Below are positions 55,620 through 64,000 of a DNA stretch of 64,000 nucleotides, in pieces. Positions within the stretch are counted from its first letter, which is position 1, and each line of letters starts with the position of its first letter. The notes under the pieces were generated by a model. That model was given only the letters and a program-made list of their open reading frames with translations, did not search any database and was not told the origin of the DNA. A program made the position numbers and the translations under genes. The stretch is from Sabellastarte sp. h YS-2021. Lineage: Eukaryota > Annelida > Polychaeta > Sabellida > Sabellidae. The DNA is taken from positions 126,677,530 to 126,741,529 of the forward strand of contig OZ024931.1 of the NCBI GenBank assembly GCA_964017235.1, given 5' to 3'.

Positions 55620-57000
55620 ATTGAAAAATCCTTGGGAGATCAGTTCCAAGAACAAATGGGTTCAACATTCCATGATGGACCCTTTGAACAAACTTGCTGC
55701 TACTGTGACTGTGTCCAAGCAATCCCAGGATCCCAGCACCCCAAAGGGGGACCAGAGTGAATCCAATCCAAAACCAGGTCCGAGCTCAGCTCCCAGCCTT
55801 CCCAGACCTAGGTATCCGCAAGTTTCCAGTCATGAACCCATGGACACAACCACCACCCAGGTAGGCCCAAAATTACCTCCCAGATTCAGGACCCAGTATT
55901 CGGATATCTCCTCAGACCCAGAAATGGAATCAGAACTGAAAAAGTTAAAAAAAACATAAGACAAATCTAAATAAAAGTCCACCCGTTGTGCCAGCTCCTC
56001 ATCTGATGCATTCCCTCACCTGTCTAAGGCCAAATCAGGCAAATCGAGGCAGCTGACTTCCACTTTTGTATATGGGATGTGAGGAAGTTTTACAAAGAAG
56101 GAAGGAGGTCTCATGAAGTTAGGAGGGAGTTGTCCCCAGACCTTATTTATTCATGAGAGGTGGACCTTAGTGACTTACCTTCACAATATACAGAAGATAT
56201 AGAGACCTTCAGGCAGGTGCTGGGTATCCCTGACCCGAAACATTCGATGAAAGTGTCAAATTTAGTAATGTGTCTTAATGAAGAAAAAGAACAACAGGAA
56301 GCAAGACCAAAGGGTCCATCTACCTTTTTACCTGATAATCCAGCTCTGAAAGAGGAGCTAACAAAATGGGAACAAGATTTCCAAAATTTGCATCTCATAG
56401 AAGGCAAATTCCCATGTTTTGAATAGAGAATGCAGGAGTTTAACAGAAAGTTCGGGAATATTTGCATGTCCTCCAGACCTCAAGTTGCTCCCGCTGTCAG
56501 AGCACTCCATGTTGTTAAGAACTTGAACATCAGGCCAGGCAAAACATCTGCACTCTAAACTTCTTGGCAGTGTTTAACCAGACAATTTTAGAGTGCAATA
56601 ATATCATGGATCGCTGTCCAGACAGCATTAAGTTTTTACTCTCAAAAGGGCCAAACATGAAGGGGTCATCAAAAATACATATGACAAGGCCAGGGATTCT
56701 ATTGACATCTGGGACAAGAGGATCCAGATTCAGCAGAGGGTACTAGCATGCCAAAGCAAGGCCATGACCCATATGCTTCACCGAGATTTGTATATTATGC
56801 GCTGTGAGCTTTTTCAAGAGGAGTTCCTCCTAAAAAAGGGCTCCTCGAAATCACAAGGTCAAACTTTCAGACCCTACCAAAATTGGCCCTTTTATGGCCC
56901 CCAGAGAGGCAGAGGACGTTATAGGAAATGCCCCTATGGACAATCTACCCCTGGTAGTTCAACCTCTTCAAACCGACGCAGTTTTCAAAGGGCGACAATG
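55620..57000 (+). mobile_element. DIRS retrotransposon fossil, type B lineage, Gag portion
   Basis: The clearest part is 56,160-56,426 (VDLSDLPSQYTEDIETFRQV; compare VDIPSQYAEEVDTFRRILKL at 45.5 kb). It ends with an Arg/Gly-rich Gag C-terminal region near 56.9 kb (YGPQRGRGRYRKCPYGQS). No RT, RNase H or YR part belongs to it. It is broken, with several breaks, and old. Confidence 0.75.
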
Positions 57001-57029
57001 CCTGGGTGACAGGTCTTGGTCCATACGTA

Positions 57030-59490
57030 GTTTTTTGTCTGAAGAACAGTTGTGCAAGATAAGTCAGAAACGCTATGTTAGAAAGCCTAAATCTGATGTG
57101 TCTAAAGATAAAGTTGACTTACTGGGTAATCCTGATATGGCAGATATATTTTCCGGCTCTCATGAAAGGCTAGAAGAAACTGCCCAGCAGTTTTACTCTT
57201 CTTCACCAAAAATTCAACATTTTAGGGTTGGAGGCTTTGTCATTAGAAAACCCCACAGCCGTCCCTCCTACCCAGGTACTAGAAAAAAATGTTGAGCTCT
57301 CTCGGCTTGGCTTAGAAGTTCAACAACAAATGGGGATTTTTCAATCATCCAAGTTGAAGGCGTTCAACAAGCTTTCAGAACAACAAAATTCATTGCAAAA
57401 AGAAAAATAAATCAAGTGCATATGTCTGTAAAAAGATTCAGTGGTGGATCAGATCACTGAATCGGATCCTAAACCTGGCACAAGCCAGCAATCTGACTTG
57501 CAACCGAATCAGCTGAATCTTCCAATTTCCAAAACTTTGGATGAGCCTATGGACCCAGAATTTCCTGGACCACCCGGATGTGGATTTGGATTATGAATCA
57601 GAAGCGTTTTCAACTCAAAAATCGAATCCTAAAACGCACTCTGATAAAAGAAAACCCAAATCCTGCAAATATGTGTCTTCCTCTTCTGAGGAATCAGAAG
57701 TCTCCATCCATGTTAAAAAGTCCTCGAAAACAAAGGGGATTCTACTGAACCCAAAACCAAAATTTGACCCAGACTATGTTTTTTAGGGAAATAGATGTGT
57801 CTGACTTGCCCTCACATTACATTGAGGACATTGAGACTTTTAGGCAGGTCCTTAACCCCCCTGAACCCAAGCATACCAGTGTCCTCTACCTCAGTGTGGG
57901 GTCAACAACAGGAGCTTAGACCCAAGTGTCCTTCAGCTGTGCTCCCAGTCAGCCCTATTCTCAAAGGAGCGTTAGATAAATTTGAACAGGACTTCCAGAC
58001 TGCAAATTTACCTGAGGGTAAATTCATTAACCTCCACCCAACACCCCCTTCCACTACCACTGCTGGTGTAGGTTGGGTCAACCATGTTTTTGAGGACAAA
58101 TTTCAAGAAATGAATACAGACTTTGCAAAAATCTATATCTCGACTAGGCACTCTGGAGTTCCCATGAGTAAGGTTCCCCTACAGGTAGTTAAAGAGTTTG
58201 AACATCGGGCTAGGAAAAATCTCTGTACCCTAGATTTTTGACTGACTTCACCCAGGTCATTTCAGAATTTCCTTGAGCCTCTATCTTCCAGTTAGGGGAA
58301 TGTCAGTTACTTGTGAGATGGGGTTGTACCTGTACAATCGGATTGGTTAAATAGCGCTTTGAGTCCTGTAGTATATGGAGATATTACGCTGAGTATAAAT
58401 ACATAACGACTAGTGATTACCTAGATAACCTGAATAAGAGGATTCTTATCCAACAGAGAGCTTTAGCCTTTCAAAGTAAGGCCTTGGCCCACATTCTCCA
58501 GAGGGAAATGTATACTATGGAACATTTAGTTCTCATTAGGCGTGAGGCTGAATTGACCCTTCTCCAACCTCACTTCGGAGATACCAGACGTCAAGAACTC
58601 TGGAGCTTCCCATTCTGTCCATCTCCTATGTTCCACTCACAACTGGTGGGCAAAAAAAGAAGTGGGGTAGGCACATCTGCATCGACCAAGTCTTCAGGAG
58701 TCTAATTCCCAAGGTTCAGGTGTATGACTACCTCCTCAGGATATCTTGTAAGATCTTTTATTCTGTTCCTTTTAACAGTAAAAAACCGTGACCTTCATAA
58801 TCTTATTGGTTTTCATATTATCATCAGTTACAAATTGCATGAGATTCTTAAAGCCCCGGGCTTGTATTCGTGGATAGTGAAGCCCTTGGGGCTTTGAAAA
58901 AAAGACAATTGAACAAAGGCTGCACTTCTTCATAAATCCAGATATCCAGACAGTACCTGTGCTGTCTTTTTATTTGAGATTTTTAAGGGTTTTGGCTTCT
59001 TTCAGTACCTAGTTTTTTAATCGGGGCACTGTAAGTGACACTTAGACTGGTAATTTTAAAATATATATTTTTCAGTTATTTTAAATCCAAGAAAACGTGA
59101 CCAAATACCTCCGCCTAGCAATTGGATTCAGCGTTCAGTTCCACATGGTAAGCTACTGTAGCGCAATAAAATAGAAAATTTTAATCACTTAAATGTAGCT
59201 TTTATAAGCTACAAGCTGATCATGTGGAACTGAAGAGTCCCACCCTGCCTCGGCGCTGTGTAACAGCTGAGTGGGTAGGGGCAAAATTTCCAACTCAAAG
59301 AAGGAAGTTTCACAGTATTTCACAATTTGAGCCACCACACCTCAGTGTTGAAGGCATCAGACCAGAATTTATACATCTATTTTCTTGGACGTTGACCATT
59401 ATGCCTGCGGCAATTTGAGATAGGATTCAGTTCCACATGGCTTGTAGCTTGTAAAAGCTACATTTAAGCAAATTAAAATGTTCAAATTTG
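57030..59490 (+). mobile_element. DIRS retrotransposon fossil, type B lineage, Gag plus 3' end
   Basis: A second, separate Gag module: an N-terminal-like part at 57.0-57.3 kb and a middle part at about 57.78-58.24 kb (DLPSHYIEDIETFRQVL). A late part near 58.53 kb has REAELTLLQPHFGDTRRQEL, matching REAKMTLLQPQLGETRRQEL at 46.2 kb. Then come the polypurine tract (about 58,650), the 3' hairpin region, an internal complementary region and the right terminal repeat. RT, RNase H and YR parts are absent, so it would have depended on other copies. Broken, several breaks. Confidence 0.78.
59115..59480 (+). repeat. Internal complementary region and right terminal repeat of a type B DIRS
   Basis: CAGTTCCACATGGTAAGCTA, GTAGCGCAATAAAA and TTTTATAAGCTACAAGCT repeat the arrangement at 50,795-50,880. 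The terminal repeat ends near GCTTGTAAAAGCTACATTTA. The outermost sequences differ from the copy at 51.1 kb by many bases. Confidence 0.8.
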
Positions 59491-59491
59491 G

Positions 59492-59800
59492 AGTATTTTC
59501 TTTAAATATGTTACTGACTGACTTTTGGATCCGCTGTAACATAATACAATTGCAGACTTGTATCTTATTGCATAGCTGAGCAGTAGTTCTCACTGTTGAG
59601 TAAATCAGTTGTAACTTGAAGCTATTGCATTTAGAGTATTTTCTTTAAATATGTTATTTTCCTTCATTTGGGTCAGCTATGCCATAGTAAAATGGCTGAT
59701 CTGTAGTTTATTACATAGCTGAGCAAAAGGTACCTTGAGATTCTCACTGTTGAGTAAATCCGTTGTAGTTCGAGAACTATTGCATTTGTATTATTTTGTT
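59492..59800. repeat. Tandem repeat of about 145 bp, two units plus a partial
   Basis: GAGTATTTTCTTTAAATATG recurs at about 59,493 and 59,636, with a weaker third start near 59,789. CTCACTGTTGAGTAAATC and GAACTATTGCATTT-like words repeat with it. It lies between two DIRS copies. Confidence 0.75.
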
Positions 59801-59829
59801 TAAATATTTTTTCCACCTACTACTTCCAC

Positions 59830-62800
59830 CTTTTAGCCCTCAACAGTTAACTTGGTACTTCTGAATACCATTTGCAGGGCACAACGTCTGTGTCCTTTTC
59901 TTCTTTCACCTTTACTCTAAAACTCAACACACAAGGTCAGCTGACACAGAGCCCGTTCATGGGCACTGATTGCTTGTTGTATTTTATTGGTGGATATTCA
60001 AAAACTGAAATCTTCTTTTATTGTCAAGTTTATTTTATGGTTATAGTCCATCATGTCTACTAGTACATGGCAGAAGCATGGAATTTGTAGCCACATTTGG
60101 CTTCTAATGATCCTCATGAATTCAGATTAAGATGCCAGGAGAAACCTGTCTGATCTAATCCTTGTGTTGTAGGTCAAAAACCTTGCAGGTTTTGTGCAAC
60201 ACTTCTGAAAGATTTTAAAGCTGCAAGCTCTACCCACTATGAAACCAAGACACGATCCTGTGTTTTGTCCAATTAAAGCTCTGGCACCTGCTTCTGTTCC
60301 GGCTGCTCCCTCTGTTTCTTAGACAAGATCTATCTGTTGTAACAGAAAATGTCTATCTGTTTGTAACAGACGCTCCGTTCTTTGAACCTTCATCTACTGG
60401 ATGGTCCAATTTGGACCAGATCCCAGATGAAATGCAGCCTTCTACTATTGAGATGAAGTCACTTCTTCAGGACCTCTATTGTGAACCTGTGTTTGCCTCT
60501 CTTTCAGTGACCCTGTTTCAGTGAGGAACAGTCTAAGGAAACTGTTTATGGAGTGATGTCTTATATGGCTTGGCAGTTTATACTAGACTTTGAATCTCCA
60601 TCCTCCACTTCATCTGATAATCCCTGGGCAGGAAGCCGCCCCCAACCAGTAGGCAAGGTTTCTGTGGCTTTTCCAGCAGGGGAGTGGTTATGTAAAAAGA
60701 TTGAGGACTTAAACCATACAAAGCCTCCCAAGAGTCAACTACATTGTTATGATGTTCAGAACCAACCAGATCCAGCTGTTTTCAGACCAGGCCTATCAGT
60801 TTATTATTGGTTCAGTAATGCCCCATACTTAATAGTGTGTACAGTAGAGTGGCAAAGGTTTTGAGAACTGGATCGGTTGGCCCTAACTGTTTCCCACTTG
60901 TTCAGGAGACGGGCCTTAAGTGGGAGTAGTCGTCAAAAGAAACCGCCTTTATTTGTAACCAGACCGCAGGCTTTAAGAGATCCGTGACCTACATAACAGG
61001 AGGATGTCAAAATTTTGCAGGAGTTGGCTAAGGGGAAATGCTCTCAAGCTGCAAAGAATTCATCTTAAATCTCAGGGATCTAACAATGTTCAACCAAGAT
61101 GTGTCTATGGGTCTCAGTAAGGCAATGCAACATATGACTAACTCTTTGTCACCATGGGAAATCTCACTCTATTGCGATGTGGTGCTTATTTGGATCACCT
61201 TAAACCAGGGGTGAAGCAAGGCTTATGGCTTATTCCCAGATGATACCATTTGCCGGGCGGGAGGGGATATTTACAAGTTTGAACCACCAAGTGGACCACC
61301 CAAACCCAGATGGTGTTCCGGTGGTTTTGTAAGAAAGGGAAACCAATTCCAGCCCTATCCTTTGGTTGTCGCAGGCTCCTGGAAGCAAGATTCAGCTTCA
61401 CTTTTGCTGTGAGATAGTACAGCTGAATTTTTCTAACAAACAAGGACTCTGTTCAAACTGTTCACAATGTAAATTCTGTTGCAGAAAACTAGATGATCAG
61501 CGGCCTCCACAAAAGAAAGAAATAAGTCCTCCTTGTGTAAATCTGTGAATAAAAGATGTGAAGCTTGCTCACAGTGTCAGTCACTGTTGTGTTGTGTCCC
61601 ATATTGTACAAAATAATAATGTTTTCAATTTTTGGTCAATCGAGGTTTTGAAATCCCAATGAAGTTTACGTCAGAAAATGGGTTCTCAAAGACTTTTCCC
61701 AGACAAGCTCAGAGATTCAATCCTCTTAGGGAGCTTGCATCCTCAAGTCCTGCTGTAACTCCTGTACCTTCTGTGTCTACAGGAGACCCAGTTACCAAGG
61801 AAGTCTAAGAAACGCCTCCTGCATGCCAAGGCTTGCTCAAGGTGCTTCTTTGGAAATTCATTAGATTCTGTAGCAAATGTAGACAATGTTAGCAGACCTG
61901 GTCCTCTCAGGATTCAAGTCAGAGAAGTTCCCGTCCTATGGAAAGGGTACGGTTTCCCTTTTCAGGTAAAGCCTCCCCTCACTAGAGAACCCTTAATCGA
62001 AAGGGGGTATCCCAACCCCACCAGACAGGGATTCCTGCAGGAGGCCCTCCAGTTCCTCCTAGTGAAACAGGCTGTAGAAATGGTACAATATCCATCCTCC
62101 CTGGCCTTTTACAATTGCCTTTTGGTTCCAAAGTCAACAAGTGTCGCCCAGTTCTGGATCTGTGCCTTGAACCAGTTTCTACAGTCAAATCCTTTGAAAT
62201 GGAAACTCCAGAATCCATAAGGCTCTCCAGCAGGCTTTAGGGGGTCAGCAGCGCTTTCACATCCCTATAAGTCAGTCTTCCGTAAAGTATCTGCGATTCC
62301 ATCTACAGGATCAAACCTTTCAGTTCCGAGCCTTAGCTTTTGCCTCTTAACAGCCCCAATAGAATTCATCATTACAGTAAAAGGGGTCAAAGGCAAGGCA
62401 TTGCTCAGGCATCTGGACAACTGTTTGATCAAGCGTTAAACCAAAGAGTCCTGCTCCCACCAGGCTCAGTCACTACTGGCTCTTTGCCAGAGGCTCAGTT
62501 GGGTTATAAATTTAAACAAGTTACAACTGGAACCGAAGCCGTTTCGACTTCAGCCTCCTTTGTGAGAGATGGGATAATATTGAATCCTGATCTGGGTCTC
62601 TTTGCAACCACATAGAATAGCAAACTTCCCAAGTTGGTGTCCAAGTTCCAGATCTGGAAGCTTAGGCAGTGGATGTTCTGACTGTCATCTCAGATTTGTT
62701 ATGCCTTCCTCTTCAGCCTGAAGTACTGAGTCAGTCCTTCAATGGGAGCCTTTACAGGGATCTGTCCAGAATGAATCTCCATGCTGCTCCTACAGTTGTG

Positions 62801-64000
62801 TAGGGGCCACGGTGGCAGAGTAGTAACACTCTCGCCTCCCACCTCTGAGGCCAGGGTTCAGTTCCCGGCATGGCCTCAAGTGGGAAAGCTGGTAGTTGCT
62901 TGCCGTTGGTTGGCAGTTTACAGTACAGAACCCCGACAAACTGTATGTACTGGTTTCCTCTGCCCTTCCAACTACCTGTCATGATATGATTTGTACAGTG
63001 TTGAAAGTGACGTAAAACCCCAAATAAATAAATAAATAAACCTACAGTTGTGTAGATCAAAGAATTGATGCTCAACCAGGGCTCTTTATGAAGCAAAGTG
63101 GGACCTTCTTTCAATGGTGCTTGCCCAACCATGTGGACTTCAGGGGACCATCTATAAAGCAAATTGCTGACTTTCTCCTGCATCTATTTCAGGATAAGAA
63201 CCTGCAACCGAGTACTATTAATGTTTGCAAATCAGCTGTGGCTGATAAAATTGGCAATTCCTTCATAAATATCAGGCAGGATGAGAACCTGAATTGCCTC
63301 GTGGGATAACTTTCACAGAGATAGGCCCAAGGGATGTGGAGGTAGTCCTAGTTGGAATCTTTCCCTCGTCCGTCAACTTACCAAGTCTCCTTTCAAGCCC
63401 TTAAGGAACGCCTGACTAAAACACCTTTCTTTTAAGACTGTTTTTCTTCTGGCCTTAGGCTGAGGTAAGTGCAATAGTGAGATGCATGCCTGGTTTAATA
63501 AAAATATCAGGCATCAGGAAGACTGGTCAAAGGTCTCTCTTCTTATCCAAGAGCCAACTGGCCAAAGATGGTCTAAGCAGTGTGTCTGTGGTTATCCCGG
63601 CTCTGAGTCCAACCTTGGACAAATCACTTAAGGAAGATTGTTCTCTCTTCCCAGTCAGGGCTCTCCGTTATTATCATGACAATATTCATGACCTAAGACA
63701 AAATAAAGATGTAGTGTTTCAAGAAGGCTTTCAACAAAGGTATTTCCCCTGCTATATCCTGGATTAAGAAAACCATCATTCTTTGCTATCAGCCCTCAGA
63801 CCAGGAATCCCTAAACCTAGCATCAGGTCAAAGCCCATGATGTTCTGGCCTTTGCTGCTTCCAAGGCTTTCCAAGGAAGGATCACCTTGGAACAGATCCT
63901 ATCATCTTGTCATTGGAGGTTGCACAAGACCTTCACCCAGTGTTATCTGAAAGATGTGGCATAAGCTGATTTGGAGTTATACCTTTTGGGCCCTGTGATG
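59830..64000 (+). mobile_element. DIRS retrotransposon fossil, type A lineage, running off the right edge
   Basis: Leader, then a Gag-like start near 60,054 and a clear Gag segment at about 60,550-60,730 (SSTSSDNPWAGSRPQPVGKV against SSAQDDNPFAGTRPQLPGKV). A Cys-rich early RT-ORF part lies near 61.45-61.6 kb, RT about 61.9-62.4 kb and a post-RNase H part near 62.6-62.78 kb. A tRNA-SINE follows (62,804-63,040), then YR sequence from about 63.05 kb to the window end (VDFRGPSIKQIADFLLHLFQ; KSQLAKDGLSSVSVVIPALS). It is broken, with many breaks. Age is comparable to the copy at 52-55.6 kb. Confidence 0.85.
62804..63040 (+). mobile_element. tRNA-derived SINE, copy 2, with 15-bp target duplication
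   Basis: Same family as 52,683-52,912, with high identity through the head, body and AAATAAATAAATAAATAAA-type tail. CCTACAGTTGTGTAG is duplicated exactly at 62,789-62,803 and 63,041-63,055. It interrupts a type A DIRS fossil just before its YR part. Confidence 0.94.

Overview
The window is AT-rich, intron-scale eukaryotic DNA, and no host protein-coding gene can be supported in it. Nearly all recognisable coding signal belongs to DIRS-type tyrosine-recombinase (YR) retrotransposons. The rest is hairpin-headed repeats with internal minisatellites, two tRNA-derived SINEs and several tandem arrays. Abundant DIRS copies, tRNA-SINEs and Helitron-like repeats with internal units of about 130-190 bp fit a mollusc, most likely a bivalve. 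That is inference, since no taxon-specific gene is present.

Layout. 1-15 kb: unique AT-rich sequence, a degraded minus-strand DIRS copy (about 2.76-6.70 kb), a five-unit hairpin-rich higher-order tandem array (7.98-9.30 kb) and two hairpin-headed repeats. 15.15-23.66 kb: a DIRS element of a third, AT-rich lineage carrying a second copy of the same lineage nested inside it (15.73-19.67 kb). 24-31 kb: a 137-bp duplicated segment, hairpin-headed repeats, a GC-rich 223-bp doublet and a minus-strand DIRS copy split by a repeat. 32.5-35.2 kb: a satellite-like array with two monomer types. 35.4-37.8 kb: pieces of three DIRS copies joined head to tail or nested.

38.26-51.12 kb is the core. An older DIRS element ('type B') carries a young one ('type A', 38,503-44,730) in its 5' leader, plus a hairpin-headed repeat in its 3' region. 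The young copy looks whole. It has 172-bp inverted terminal repeats differing at one base, an internal complementary region that exactly spells the joined ends, and open frames for Gag, RT-RNase H and YR. 51-64 kb: a tandem array of about 120-bp units, then further broken type A and type B DIRS copies, two of which took tRNA-SINEs with perfect target duplications.

How the parts work together: DIRS elements are understood to copy RNA into a circular DNA whose junction is templated by the internal complementary region, and the YR then inserts the circle without target duplication. The young copy has every part of that plan. The surrounding fossils show that the same lineages inserted repeatedly here, often into each other and often at T-runs.
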